64,000 nucleotides of DNA, taken from positions 43,339 through 107,338 of the forward strand of contig NZ_DLHN01000012.1 in assembly GCF_002483235.1 (NCBI RefSeq), read 5' to 3'. Positions within the stretch are counted from its first letter, which is position 1, and each line of letters begins with the position of its first letter. This document shows positions 1 through 9,181 of the stretch, one piece after another. A program made the position numbers and the translations under genes. The notes under the pieces are model-generated. The model was not told where the DNA came from. It was given only the letters and a program-made list of their open reading frames with translations, and searched no databases. The stretch comes from Pedobacter glucosidilyticus (GTDB lineage: Bacteria > Bacteroidota > Bacteroidia > Sphingobacteriales > Sphingobacteriaceae).

Positions 1-2
1 AC

Positions 3-3000
3 CGTTACCAAAAAGTATTTGGCTATAGTCGTGAGGATGTGGAAACCATTATCAAGCCTATGGCTTTAGATGGTAAAGAGCCTGTAGGTTCTATGGGTAC
101 TGATGTTCCTTTAGCGATCTTATCAGACAGACCACAACATTTATCAAGCTATTTCAAACAATTCTTTGCGCAGGTTACCAATCCGCCAATAGATCCTATT
201 CGCGAGCGTTTGGTGATGAGTTTGGCAACTTTCATTGGAAACAATGGAAACATCTTGGATGAAGATAAAATGCATTGCCACTGTGTTACTTTAAAGCATC
301 CGATTTTAAGTGATAAAGAATTAGAGAAACTTAGAAGTATTGATACAGGTTTGTTTAATGCTAAAACCTTACAAACTTATTTCAAAGCAGATCATGCTCC
401 TGGAGCTTTAGAAAGAGGCTTAGAGCGTTTATGCCGCTATGCAGAAGATGCCGTTAACGATGGTTTTGAAGTATTAATTTTATCTGATAGAGCTATAGAC
501 TCTGAGCATGCTGCTATTCCTTCTTTACTAGCTGTTTCGGCTGTTCATCACCACTTGATTAAAAAAGGTTTACGTGGTGCTGTAGGTTTAGTTGTAGAGG
601 CTGGTGATGTTTGGGAAGTTCATCATTTTGCTTGTTTATTAGCATTTGGTGCAACCGCTATTAATCCATATTTAGCTTTAGCATCTATCCATACTTTAAG
701 AGAAGATGGTAAGTTAGAAACTACCTTAGATGATAAAAAATTAGTTTACAACTATATTAAAGCGGTTTGTGATGGCTTATTAAAGATATTCTCTAAAATG
801 GGTATCTCTACCTTACAATCTTATCATGGTTCTCAAATTTTTGAGATTTTAGGTATCAACAAAGAAGTTGTAGAGAAATATTTTACAGGCGGTATTACCA
901 GAATTGAAGGTTTAGGTTTAGATGAAATTGCTAGAGAAGCATTAAGTAAACACATCAGCGGCTTTAAGGGCGAAGATGCTGACCATCATTTGTTACCAGA
1001 AGGTGGTATTTACCAATGGAAGAGAAGAGGAGAGGCTCACTTATTTAATCCAGAAACAGTTCACTTATTACAATACGCCACGCGTACAAACGATTACGAA
1101 GTTTACAAAAAATACGCAAAAGCAATTAATAACCAGGCAGAGCGTATGTATACGCTACGTGGTTTAATGGATTTCTCTCATCACAGAGAGCCAATTTCTA
1201 TTGATGAAGTAGAACCAGCAGAAAATATCATGACAAGGTTTGCTACTGGTGCCATGTCTTTTGGCTCTATCTCTCACGAAGCACATAGTACTTTAGCTAT
1301 TGCGATGAATAGAATTGGTGCAAAAAGTAATACCGGTGAAGGTGGTGAGGATGAGATGAGATACCAACCACTTCCAAACGGAGATTCTATGCGTTCTGCT
1401 ATCAAGCAAATTGCATCAGGAAGATTTGGCGTAACCATCAACTACTTAACCAATGCTGATGAGTTACAAATTAAAATGGCTCAAGGTGCTAAACCAGGAG
1501 AAGGCGGTCAGTTACCGGGTCATAAAGTTGATGACTGGATTGCAAAAACACGTCACTCTACACCAGGAGTAGGTTTAATTTCGCCTCCACCACACCATGA
1601 TATCTACTCTATCGAAGATTTAGCACAGTTGATATTCGACTTGAAAAATGCAAATAGAGCAGCTAGAGTAAACGTTAAATTAGTTTCTAAAGCAGGTGTA
1701 GGTACTATTTCTGCAGGTGTTGCCAAAGCACACGCAGATGTTATCTTAATTGCAGGTTATGACGGTGGTACCGGAGCTTCTCCTATAAGCTCTGTAAAAC
1801 ATGCTGGTTTACCTTGGGAACTTGGTTTAGCTGAAGCACACCAAACTTTAGTGAAGAATAAACTAAGAAGCAGGGTAGTTTTACAAGCCGACGGGCAGTT
1901 AAAAACGGGTAGAGACTTGGTTATTGCAGCTTTATTAGGTGCAGAGGAGTGGGGTGTTGCAACAGCAGCTTTAGTAGCTGGCGGTTGTATCATGATGAGG
2001 AAATGCCACTTAAATACTTGCCCTGTAGGTGTTGCAACGCAAGATCCAGAATTAAGAAAGCTGTTTAGCGGTAAGCCAGAGCATGTTGTAAATCTTTTCA
2101 GATTTATGGCAGAAGAGATGAGAGAGATTATGGCTGAACTTGGTTTTAGAACCATTAATGAAATGGTTGGACGTGTGCAGTTCTTAAAATCAAGAGATAA
2201 CATTAATCACTGGAAAGCTAAGAAAGTAGATCTTTCTGCTATCTTACATCCAGTATCATTCCCTAAAGGAATGACCTTATATAACAGCGAGTCTCAAGAC
2301 CATGGTATGGCAAATATTTTAGACTGGCAGTTAATCAAAGAAGCTGAACAAGCTATCAAAGATAAAACTCCGGTATTTGGCACCTTCAATGTTAAAAACA
2401 CTGATCGTACCATTGGTACTATGTTATCTAACGAGATTGCTAAAGTTTACGGTTCTGCTGGTTTACCAGACAATACCATCAATTATAAGTTTAAGGGTTC
2501 TGCCGGACAAAGTTTTGGTGCTTTCGCAGCAAAAGGTATCTCTTTTGAGTTAGAAGGCGAAGCTAATGATTATGTTGGAAAAGGTTTATCAGGTGCTCAG
2601 TTAGCTATTTATCCTGCTAAAGAAAGCAAGTTTAAGCCAGAAGAGAACATGATTGTAGGTAACGTAGTATTATACGGAGCTACTTCTGGAGAGCTATTTA
2701 TCAGAGGTATGGCTGGAGAGCGTTTTGCGGTACGTAACTCTGGTGCAACAGCAGTTGTTGAAGGTGTTGGAGACCATGGTTGTGAGTACATGACTGGTGG
2801 TAAAACCTTAATTATTGGTAAAACAGGAAGAAACTTTGCTGCTGGTATGAGTGGTGGTATCGCTTGGATTTATGATATTGATGGTGACTTTGTAGATAAT
2901 TGTAACCGTGAAATGGTTGATTTAGATCCTTTATCTCCATCAGATGAAGAAGAAATCATCAACCTATTACGTAAACATCATCAATTAACACAAAGTACAG

Positions 3001-3116
3001 TTGCTAAATTTTTAATTGAAAATTGGGGCAAAGAGTCAGCTAAGTTTATCAAAGTATTCCCTCAGGAGTACAAAAAAGTATTATCGCAAAAGCAAAAATT
3101 GGAGTCGATTAGCTAA
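3..3116 (+). CDS. gltB: Glutamate synthase (NADPH) large subunit, 5' end outside window
   Basis: Converts glutamine and 2-oxoglutarate to two glutamates, with GltD supplying electrons from NADPH. The frame is open to the left window edge, so about 1038 C-terminal residues are present out of roughly 1500 usual for the family; the N-terminal glutaminase domain lies outside. Visible parts are the central domain, the FMN-binding synthase barrel (GAKSNTGEGGED, then AGYDGGTGASP), the 3Fe-4S cluster motif CIMMRKCHLNTC, and the C-terminal beta-helix domain with its GSAGQSFGAF and GGIAWIYD repeats. The GTG at 39 is an internal valine codon, not the start. gltD follows after 5 nt, so the two form an operon. 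The identification is firm. Confidence 0.97.
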   Translation, partial: RYQKVFGYSREDVETIIKPMALDGKEPVGSMGTDVPLAILSDRPQHLSSYFKQFFAQVTNPPIDPIRERLVMSLATFIGNNGNILDEDKMHCHCVTLKHPILSDKELEKLRSIDTGLFNAKTLQTYFKADHAPGALERGLERLCRYAEDAVNDGFEVLILSDRAIDSEHAAIPSLLAVSAVHHHLIKKGLRGAVGLVVEAGDVWEVHHFACLLAFGATAINPYLALASIHTLREDGKLETTLDDKKLVYNYIKAVCDGLLKIFSKMGISTLQSYHGSQIFEILGINKEVVEKYFTGGITRIEGLGLDEIAREALSKHISGFKGEDADHHLLPEGGIYQWKRRGEAHLFNPETVHLLQYATRTNDYEVYKKYAKAINNQAERMYTLRGLMDFSHHREPISIDEVEPAENIMTRFATGAMSFGSISHEAHSTLAIAMNRIGAKSNTGEGGEDEMRYQPLPNGDSMRSAIKQIASGRFGVTINYLTNADELQIKMAQGAKPGEGGQLPGHKVDDWIAKTRHSTPGVGLISPPPHHDIYSIEDLAQLIFDLKNANRAARVNVKLVSKAGVGTISAGVAKAHADVILIAGYDGGTGASPISSVKHAGLPWELGLAEAHQTLVKNKLRSRVVLQADGQLKTGRDLVIAALLGAEEWGVATAALVAGGCIMMRKCHLNTCPVGVATQDPELRKLFSGKPEHVVNLFRFMAEEMREIMAELGFRTINEMVGRVQFLKSRDNINHWKAKKVDLSAILHPVSFPKGMTLYNSESQDHGMANILDWQLIKEAEQAIKDKTPVFGTFNVKNTDRTIGTMLSNEIAKVYGSAGLPDNTINYKFKGSAGQSFGAFAAKGISFELEGEANDYVGKGLSGAQLAIYPAKESKFKPEENMIVGNVVLYGATSGELFIRGMAGERFAVRNSGATAVVEGVGDHGCEYMTGGKTLIIGKTGRNFAAGMSGGIAWIYDIDGDFVDNCNREMVDLDPLSPSDEEEIINLLRKHHQLTQSTVAKFLIENWGKESAKFIKVFPQEYKKVLSQKQKLESIS

Positions 3117-3121
3117 GAGTC

Positions 3122-4600
3122 ATGGGAAAAGTTACAGGATTTAAAGAATATCAAAGAGAACTTCCAGAGAAAGTTCCTGCCCAGGATAGGGTTAAAAATT
3201 ATAAAGAATTTGTTGGTATGTATAGTGATGAAAAGCTAAACCAACAATCTGCAAGATGTATGAATTGTGGTATCCCTTTTTGCCACTCGGGTTGTCCGCT
3301 AGGGAATGTTATTCCAGAGTTTAACGATGCCGTTTACAAAGCAAATTGGGAAGAAGCATATCAAATACTAAGTTCAACCAATAATTTCCCTGAATTTACA
3401 GGAAGAATTTGCCCTGCACCATGCGAATCTGCATGTGTACTAGGTATTAACAAACCTGCTGTAGCTATCGAGGAGATAGAAAAACACATCATAGAAATAG
3501 CTTATGCTAAAGGATATGTTAAACCTCATGCACCGTTAATTCGTACTGGTAAAAAAGTAGCTGTTGTAGGTTCTGGTCCGGCTGGTTTAGCCGCTGCTGC
3601 ACAGTTAAACAAAGCTGGACATGAAGTTACTGTTTTTGAAAGAGACAGTCAGCCAGGTGGTTTATTAAGATACGGTATACCTGATTTTAAATTAGAGAAA
3701 ACTGTAGTTGAGCGTAGGGTAGAAGTGATGAAAGAAAGTGGTATTATTTTTAAATGTAATACTGAAGTAGGTAAAGACATCAACGCAAAAGAGTTAACCA
3801 AAGAGTTTGATGCTGTTTTATTAGCAGGAGGTTCTACCATACCAAGAGATTTACCTATAAAAGGTAGAGAGCTTAAAGGTGTTTACTACGCTATGCAGTT
3901 CTTAAAACAACAAAACAAACGTGTAGGTAATGAGCCTGTAACTGAAGAAGAAATTTTAGCTACAGGTAAAGATGTAGTGGTTATTGGTGGTGGTGATACT
4001 GGTTCTGACTGTGTTGGAACATCTAACCGCCAAGGTGCTAAATCTATCTTACAATTTGAATTGATGTTTAAGCCATCAAAAGACCGTACAGATAATATGC
4101 CTTGGCCTACATACCCGATGTTGCTTAAAACCACTACTTCACACGAAGAAGGTTGTGAGCGTTATTGGGGCATCAATACTAAAGAGTTTATTGGTGATGA
4201 AAATGGTGAATTAAAAGAGCTTCGTATTGTAGATGTGGAGTGGGAAGTTGACGCTATGGGCAGACCAGTTAAATTTAAAGAAGTTGAAGGTACAGAAAGA
4301 GTTATTCCTTGCCAAAGAGTATTCTTAGCAATGGGATTTGTGAACCCTCAATACGATGGTATGTTAGAACAGTTAGGTGTTGAATTGGACGGGCGTAAAA
4401 ATGTACAAGCAACAGAAGGTGTTTACAGAACCAATGTAGACAGGGTATTTACTGCAGGTGATATGAGAAGAGGACAGTCATTGGTTGTTTGGGCAATATC
4501 AGAAGGTAGAGAAGCTGCCAGAAAGATTGACCAATACTTAATGGGACACTCTAATTTAGAGAGTAAAGAAGCAGTAAATATGTTTGAAGAGGTGATGTAA
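3122..4600 (+). CDS. gltD: Glutamate synthase small subunit
   Basis: A 492-residue NADPH:acceptor oxidoreductase that feeds electrons to GltB. The N-terminal domain carries the cysteines of two 4Fe-4S clusters (CMNCGIPFCHSGCPLGN near residue 46 and CPAPCESACVLGI near 97). An FAD-binding GSGPAGLAAA motif follows near residue 150 and an NAD(P)-binding VIGGGDTGSDC motif near 290. The TAGDMRRGQSLVVWAI segment near the end is typical of the family. It starts 5 nt after the gltB stop and is followed by a strong intrinsic terminator, closing the operon. Its length matches the family. Confidence 0.97.
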   Translation: MGKVTGFKEYQRELPEKVPAQDRVKNYKEFVGMYSDEKLNQQSARCMNCGIPFCHSGCPLGNVIPEFNDAVYKANWEEAYQILSSTNNFPEFTGRICPAPCESACVLGINKPAVAIEEIEKHIIEIAYAKGYVKPHAPLIRTGKKVAVVGSGPAGLAAAAQLNKAGHEVTVFERDSQPGGLLRYGIPDFKLEKTVVERRVEVMKESGIIFKCNTEVGKDINAKELTKEFDAVLLAGGSTIPRDLPIKGRELKGVYYAMQFLKQQNKRVGNEPVTEEEILATGKDVVVIGGGDTGSDCVGTSNRQGAKSILQFELMFKPSKDRTDNMPWPTYPMLLKTTTSHEEGCERYWGINTKEFIGDENGELKELRIVDVEWEVDAMGRPVKFKEVEGTERVIPCQRVFLAMGFVNPQYDGMLEQLGVELDGRKNVQATEGVYRTNVDRVFTAGDMRRGQSLVVWAISEGREAARKIDQYLMGHSNLESKEAVNMFEEVM

Positions 4601-4654
4601 TTTACTTCACATTCTTACTAACTCGTTTATAATCTTTAGCATAAATAAATCATG

Positions 4655-4686
4655 AGCCCTGAAAGCCTAGCTTTCAGGGCTTTTTT
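4655..4686 (+). terminator. Intrinsic terminator of gltBD
   Basis: A perfect 10-bp stem, GCCCTGAAAG (4656-4665) with CTTTCAGGGC (4671-4680), has a 5-nt loop and is followed directly by six T. It lies 55 nt after the gltD stop. Confidence 0.93.
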
Positions 4687-4832
4687 GTACACTATGATGA
4701 ATTATTAAGTATCTAGCGAGTCTAGATAACCTAAATTAAAATGTTATACTACTTTTAGATTCTCCTTATCCTAATTTGGCTTATTAGAGTGTTAACCTGT
4801 GTTGGTATACGTCAATTTGAGGGATATTTTTA

Positions 4833-4865
4833 TTGTCCTGAAATCATGTTATTTTAATACTTTTG
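4833..4865 (+). promoter_or_regulatory. Bacteroidota-type promoter of the RluF-like gene
   Basis: TACTTTTG at 4858-4865 matches the -7 consensus TAnnTTTG, and a TTG at 4833-4835 lies 22 nt upstream in the -33 position. The -7 box overlaps the in-frame TTG at 4863 and abuts the ATG at 4866. Transcription would begin near 4870, which excludes those two starts and favours ATG 4881 or 4884. Inference from consensus only. Confidence 0.55.
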
Positions 4866-4880
4866 ATGCTTAGATTAAGC

Positions 4881-5705
4881 ATGATGAGTAATTCTAACGA
4901 TTTACGTTTAAATAAAGCCATTAGCGATACCGGTTTTTGCTCTAGAAGAGAAGCCGATAAGTTGATTGAAGAGGGAAGGGTAAGCATAAACGGCAAAACT
5001 GGTGTTTTAGGTGATCGGGTAAATCATGAAGATGATGTAAGGGTAGATGGCAGGAGGATAAAGTTTAAAAATCCTGAGCAAGATATATATATCGCTTTTA
5101 ATAAGCCAAGAGGTATAACTTGTACTACCGAAAGAAATGTAGAAGGTAATATCATTGATTATATCAACCATCCTAAAAGAATTTTTCCTATAGGGAGGTT
5201 AGATAAACCTTCGGAAGGTTTGATTTTCTTAACCAGCGATGGGAATATTGTGAACAAGATTTTAAGGGCGGGCAATAACCACGAAAAAGAGTATGTGGTT
5301 ACTGTAAATAAACCTATTACTACAGACTTTTTAAGAAAAATGGCTGCTGGTGTACCCATATTAGGGACAATTACTCACAAATGTGTGATTAAAAAGGAAA
5401 GTGATTTTATTTTTAAAATTGTTTTGACACAAGGTTTAAATAGGCAAATTAGAAGAATGTGTGAGTACTTGGATTATGAAGTTACCCGTTTAAAGCGCAT
5501 CAGAATCATGAATGTTTCTTTACAAAATATACCCTTAGGTAAATGGCGTAATTTAACAAAAGAAGAACTTGCAGAAATTATGCAAATGGTGGCACAATCA
5601 AGTAAAACAGAAGAAGCATCTGTAATAGCCAAACCTAAACAAAGTTATAAGCAATTTAAGAGTAAGAAAAATCATCAGCAAAAACGCAGTAAACCAAAGT
5701 CTTAA
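4881..5705 (+). CDS. rluF: 23S rRNA pseudouridine synthase, RluF type
   Basis: Isomerises a uridine of 23S rRNA to pseudouridine; it belongs to the RsuA/RluB/RluE/RluF family. An N-terminal S4 RNA-binding domain (RLNKAISDTGFCSRREADK) precedes the catalytic domain, with the aspartate motif GRLDKPSEGLIFLTSDG and the family signature QGLNRQIRRMCEYL. The overall pattern is closest to RluF (U2604 in E. coli numbering), but the exact target is inferred. The C-terminus is a Lys-rich tail of about 35 residues, probably disordered and RNA-binding. In-frame starts exist at 4863 (TTG), 4866, 4881 and 4884 (ATG). I chose 4881 because a -7 promoter box overlaps the first two. The gene stands alone between two terminators. 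Confidence 0.88.
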   Translation: MMSNSNDLRLNKAISDTGFCSRREADKLIEEGRVSINGKTGVLGDRVNHEDDVRVDGRRIKFKNPEQDIYIAFNKPRGITCTTERNVEGNIIDYINHPKRIFPIGRLDKPSEGLIFLTSDGNIVNKILRAGNNHEKEYVVTVNKPITTDFLRKMAAGVPILGTITHKCVIKKESDFIFKIVLTQGLNRQIRRMCEYLDYEVTRLKRIRIMNVSLQNIPLGKWRNLTKEELAEIMQMVAQSSKTEEASVIAKPKQSYKQFKSKKNHQQKRSKPKS

Positions 5706-5712
5706 AATAATC

Positions 5713-5744
5713 AAAAAAAGCCCCGCTAATGCACAGGGCTTTTC
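5713..5744. terminator. Bidirectional terminator between rluF and ndh
   Basis: An AAAAGCCC (5716-5723) / GGGCTTTT (5736-5743) stem has a T-rich tail on the plus strand and seven A just before it, which read as a T tract on the minus strand. It can end both convergent transcripts. Confidence 0.8.
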
Positions 5745-5808
5745 TTATTTTTCTTGTAGTTGTAATGATTTTTTGGATACGGCAAGGTAATCATTTAAAA
5801 TGTAAATT

Positions 5809-7104
5809 TTAAATAGCTTCTGCCTCTTCTTTCATTAAATCTCTATCAAACTTTCTGATAATCAAACGTGTGCCTCTATCGTAGCTGAAATAGTTTACAA
5901 TCCAATTCATCAGGGTAACCATTTTATTTCTAAAACCTACTAAGAAAAGTAGGTGAATAAACATCCACGTTAACCAAGCAAAAAAACCTTGAAATTTCCA
6001 GTATTTTAAATCAACCACAGCTTTATTTCTTCCTATGGTAGCCATAGAACCTTTATCAAAATATTCAAAAGGTTTTGTTGGCTCGTTATTGATAATTTTG
6101 ACTAAGTTTTTAGCTAACTGTTGCCCTTGTTGTATCGCAACCTGGGCTACACCAGGGTGTCCAAAAGGATATTCTTCACTTTCTATACAGGCTAAATCTC
6201 CAATAGCAAAAATGTTATTATAGCCTACAATTAAATTATTCGGTTGTACTTTAATACGACCACCTCTTACAATTTCTGCTTTGTCTAGACCAGGTATAAG
6301 AGCACCTTTTACGCCAGCACTCCATATCACTGCTTTAGTAGGTAAAATTTCGCCGTCTTTTAAAGTTACTTTATCACCATCATAAGCTGCAACAAGTTTT
6401 TCAAGCATCACGGTTACACCCATGTTTTCCAAAAATTCTTGTGCTTTGTAAGAGGCCTGTTCAGAGAATGGCGTTAATACACGTTCAGAATTTTCTATTA
6501 AAAAAATGCGCATCCTTTGTATATCCAGTTCTGGATAGTCGGCAGGTAGAACGTGGTTTTTAAGCTCGGCAAGTGCCCCAGCTGTTTCTACACCTGTGGG
6601 GCCACCACCTACAACCACAAAATTTAAAAGGGCATCTCTTCTTATCGGGTCTTCTTCTATAAGGGCTTCCTCTAAGTTTTGTAGAATTAAAGAGCGCAGG
6701 TTTAAGGCTTCAGGAACCGTTTTCATGGGCATGGCATAATGTTCTATTTCTTTTTGTCCAAAGAAATTAGTTTCTGAGCCTGTAGCTAATACCAGAAAGT
6801 CATAATCAAAATTACCAATATCTGTGCTAATGCTATTAAGCTCTGTATGGATTGCTGTAACATTAGCAACCCTAAAAGCTAAATTTTTTTGTTCGCGAAA
6901 TACTTTACGAATAGGAAAAGCAATAGAATCTGGCTCTAAACCACCGGTTGCAACCTGATATAATAAAGGCTGAAATGTGTGGTAATTATGCCTGTCTAAC
7001 ATCAGTATGTTTACTTCTGCATGTTTTAATTTTTTTGCCAGTTGTATGCCTCCAAAGCCACCACCAATGATGATGACTTTTGGGAATTTTTTATCGCTTT
7101 TCAT
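5809..7104 (-). CDS. ndh: Type II NADH dehydrogenase (NDH-2)
   Basis: A 431-residue FAD enzyme that oxidises NADH and reduces quinone without pumping protons, at the inner face of the membrane. The N-terminal FAD motif VIIIGGGFGGIQLAKKL is near residue 10, and the NAD-binding VVVGGGPTGVETAGALAEL near residue 165. FAIGDLACIE near 300 and PGVAQVAIQQGQQLAKN near 320 are family hallmarks. The C-terminal 90 residues hold a hydrophobic segment (WLTWMFIHLLFLVGF) for membrane attachment. It is the last gene of a four-gene operon, 10 nt after the ferredoxin gene. Quinone use is inferred from family membership. Confidence 0.9.
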   Translation of the reverse strand: MKSDKKFPKVIIIGGGFGGIQLAKKLKHAEVNILMLDRHNYHTFQPLLYQVATGGLEPDSIAFPIRKVFREQKNLAFRVANVTAIHTELNSISTDIGNFDYDFLVLATGSETNFFGQKEIEHYAMPMKTVPEALNLRSLILQNLEEALIEEDPIRRDALLNFVVVGGGPTGVETAGALAELKNHVLPADYPELDIQRMRIFLIENSERVLTPFSEQASYKAQEFLENMGVTVMLEKLVAAYDGDKVTLKDGEILPTKAVIWSAGVKGALIPGLDKAEIVRGGRIKVQPNNLIVGYNNIFAIGDLACIESEEYPFGHPGVAQVAIQQGQQLAKNLVKIINNEPTKPFEYFDKGSMATIGRNKAVVDLKYWKFQGFFAWLTWMFIHLLFLVGFRNKMVTLMNWIVNYFSYDRGTRLIIRKFDRDLMKEEAEAI

Positions 7105-7114
7105 ATTTTAATTA

Positions 7115-7435
7115 TTAAGCTTCTTCGCCTCTAATTTTTATTTTAATGCCATTTAATTGTTCGTTAACCTTCAACTGACATGCCAATCTACTATCGGTGC
7201 CGGCATCTGGTAAAGTATCTAGCATATCTAGTTCTGCATCTTGCACATCTGCTAATTGTTCTAAACCTTCTAAAACCTGTACATGGCAGGTAGCGCATAA
7301 AGCCATACCTCCACAAGTGGCTAAAATATTGTATTCAGAAGCTTTTAAAACTTCCATTAAGTTGAGGTTAATATCCGTAGGAATTTCAATCTCTTGCTCG
7401 GTATCATCCCTATCTATAACAGTTAATTTTATCAT
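7115..7435 (-). CDS. 2Fe-2S ferredoxin, adrenodoxin-like
   Basis: A small 106-residue electron carrier. The cluster motif C-x5-C-x2-C appears as CGGMALCATC near residue 40 and the fourth cysteine in RLACQL near residue 87. The spacing and acidic surface (EQLADVQDAELDMLD) fit vertebrate/ISC-type ferredoxins rather than plant-type ones. It sits between a ferredoxin/NADPH reductase gene (2 nt upstream) and ndh (10 nt downstream), so the reductase is its likely electron donor. No isc or suf genes are adjacent, so a role in cluster assembly is not supported here. Confidence 0.9.
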   Translation of the reverse strand: MIKLTVIDRDDTEQEIEIPTDINLNLMEVLKASEYNILATCGGMALCATCHVQVLEGLEQLADVQDAELDMLDTLPDAGTDSRLACQLKVNEQLNGIKIKIRGEEA

Positions 7436-7437
7436 AT

Positions 7438-8451
7438 TTAAAAAGTATTTACACCATAAACGGTAGTGTATTTAAAAGATAATTTTTGATCTGGATAAAC
7501 ATATTTAAAAGCACTCTGGCACATTAAAGCAGCTTCATGGAAACCACTTAAAATTAGTTTTAGTTTACCAGGGTAGGTATTGATATCTCCAATAGCATAA
7601 ATTCTTTCTACATTGGTAGAATAATCCTCGGTATTTACTGCAATAGCAGATTTTTCTATATTTAGACCCCATTGACCAATGGGGCCAAGTTTTGGACTTA
7701 AGCCAAACAAGGGAATGAGATAATCTGCATCTAGTATTCTTTCTTCTTTACTTTTGCTAAGCAGATGCACTTTTTCTAAATGAGTATCGCCATTAATTTT
7801 ATGAAGATGTGATGAAAGAATTAAGTTAATTTTACCCATTTCAGCAAGTTTGAAGACTTTTTCTGCCGAGTCTGGTGCACCTCTAAAAGTATCTCCACGA
7901 TGCACTAAAGTAACTTCTTGTGCAATGTTAGCCAAGAAAATAGTCCAATCCAAAGCAGAATCTCCACCGCCAGCTAAAACCACTTTTCTATCACGATAAA
8001 GCTCCGGATTTTTTACCATATAGCTTACGCCTTTACCTTCAAAAAATTGGAGATTTTCTATATCTGGCTTTCTAGGCTCAAAACAGCCTAAACCACCGGC
8101 AATTACTACAACTTTACAGTGGATATTTGTTTGATCACTGGTAACTACTAAATAGCTTCCATCTTCTTGCTTGTCTAAACGCTCTACTCTTTCTCCTAAA
8201 GTAAAACCTGGATCAAATGGTTTAATCTGCTCCATCAGATTATCAACCAATTCCTGAGCTTTAATTTCAGGATAACCTGGTATATCGTAAATAGGTTTTT
8301 GGGGATATATTTCTGATAATTGGCCTCCTACCTGAGGTAAAACATCAACCAAATGGCAACGCATTTTAAGTAAACCTGCTTCAAAAACGGCAAACAAGCC
8401 AACCGGACCTGCACCTATTATGCAAATGTCTGTACTAATTTGTGTGTTCAT
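7438..8451 (-). CDS. Ferredoxin--NADP+ reductase, thioredoxin-reductase-like (YumC type)
   Basis: A 337-residue flavoprotein that exchanges electrons between NADPH and ferredoxin. FAD motif GAGPVGLFAVFEAGLL at residue 13, then QVGGQLSEIYPQKPIYDIPG, then the NADPH motif VVLAGGGDSALDW near 160, and YAIGDINTYPGKLKLILSGF near 285. The redox CxxC of thioredoxin reductases is absent, which separates YumC-type FNRs from TrxR. The start overlaps the MarR stop by 4 nt and the next gene downstream encodes a 2Fe-2S ferredoxin, which supports the assignment. Confidence 0.9.
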   Translation of the reverse strand: MNTQISTDICIIGAGPVGLFAVFEAGLLKMRCHLVDVLPQVGGQLSEIYPQKPIYDIPGYPEIKAQELVDNLMEQIKPFDPGFTLGERVERLDKQEDGSYLVVTSDQTNIHCKVVVIAGGLGCFEPRKPDIENLQFFEGKGVSYMVKNPELYRDRKVVLAGGGDSALDWTIFLANIAQEVTLVHRGDTFRGAPDSAEKVFKLAEMGKINLILSSHLHKINGDTHLEKVHLLSKSKEERILDADYLIPLFGLSPKLGPIGQWGLNIEKSAIAVNTEDYSTNVERIYAIGDINTYPGKLKLILSGFHEAALMCQSAFKYVYPDQKLSFKYTTVYGVNTF

Positions 8452-8882
8452 ATCTCTAAAGATTGATAAATAGTATTTAAAATTCTTTTTAAGTCTTCGT
8501 AATCTTTTTCAGTAAGGTTTTCCCAAGCTTTCATTCTAATTTCAGCAACTTTAGGAGCCCATTCTTCCATTTTTTGTTTTCCTTCATCAGTAAGATGTAG
8601 GGTAAAACATCGCCTATCACTAGGGAGCTGTCTTCTTTCAACCAATTCTTTTTTACATAGTAAATCAATAATACGGGTAAGGGTAGGGTTGTCTTTGCCA
8701 ATTTGCTCTGCTAGTTCGCTTTGGTTTTGATCATTCTCTTGGTTTAATGATTTTAAAACCAACCATTGGTCTACTGTAATATCAAAACTTTCTTCTTTAA
8801 ACCGCTTTTGTGCAAATTGTTTTATTCTTCTATTTGTACGATCTAGCAGGTAAGAGTAAGTATTAAAAGATTCTTTTGCCAT
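8448..8882 (-). CDS. MarR family transcriptional regulator
   Basis: A 144-residue winged-helix protein. Recognition helix and wing are visible in QSELAEQIGKDNPTLTRIIDLLCKKELVERR followed by SDRRCFTLHLTDEGKQ, the canonical MarR pattern. It is the first gene of the operon with the FNR, ferredoxin and NDH-2 genes, overlapping the FNR start by 4 nt, so autoregulation of the operon is likely. The ligand is unknown; no cysteine is placed as in the OhrR family that I can be sure of. A minus-strand -7 box lies 18-25 nt upstream of the start. Confidence 0.9.
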   Translation of the reverse strand: MAKESFNTYSYLLDRTNRRIKQFAQKRFKEESFDITVDQWLVLKSLNQENDQNQSELAEQIGKDNPTLTRIIDLLCKKELVERRQLPSDRRCFTLHLTDEGKQKMEEWAPKVAEIRMKAWENLTEKDYEDLKRILNTIYQSLEI

Positions 8883-8899
8883 AACAATAATTAGTACAA

Positions 8900-8907
8900 C
8901 AAATATA
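8900..8907 (-). promoter_or_regulatory. Candidate -7 box of the MarR operon
   Basis: The minus strand reads TATATTTG, matching TAnnTTTG, about 18 nt before the MarR start codon. AACAAT (8883-8888) and ATTGTT (8913-8918) form an inverted repeat around it, a plausible autoregulatory site. No clear -33 box is seen. The rest of 8883-9181 holds only the terminator of the next minus-strand operon. Confidence 0.4.
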
Positions 8908-9104
8908 TGAGAATTGTTTTAAACTATATTATTTTAGTAGAGATTAATTTGATAAAATTTTGATGGTTACGAATTTTGTTTTAACCGTTTATGGCAGTTG
9001 TTTAGCATTGCAGAATTATATCAGAATTGAGCATTTAAATGCTATATGAAGGGTGCTTGAATAAGGATGTTGTTAAATTTGATGGTGATTATAGATAAGC
9101 TAGG

Positions 9105-9148
9105 GATGAAAAAATAAAAAAGCGCCTCCTTAAAAAAAGAGACGCTTT
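9105..9148 (-). terminator. Intrinsic terminator of the nagB1-nagP1 operon
   Basis: On the minus strand, AAAGCG.CTC-type arms (9139-9148 with 9119-9128, one mismatch) form a stem with a 10-nt loop, followed by an almost pure T tract. It lies about 34 nt after the nagP1 stop. Confidence 0.75.
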
Positions 9149-9181
9149 AGAAATTATTTAATTAATTTAATCTTTATCAAA

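Noticed and set aside
1757..2203. Open frame of 148 codons on the minus strand within gltB
   Set aside because: Opposite-strand shadow of a strongly conserved gene; the product has no recognisable features.
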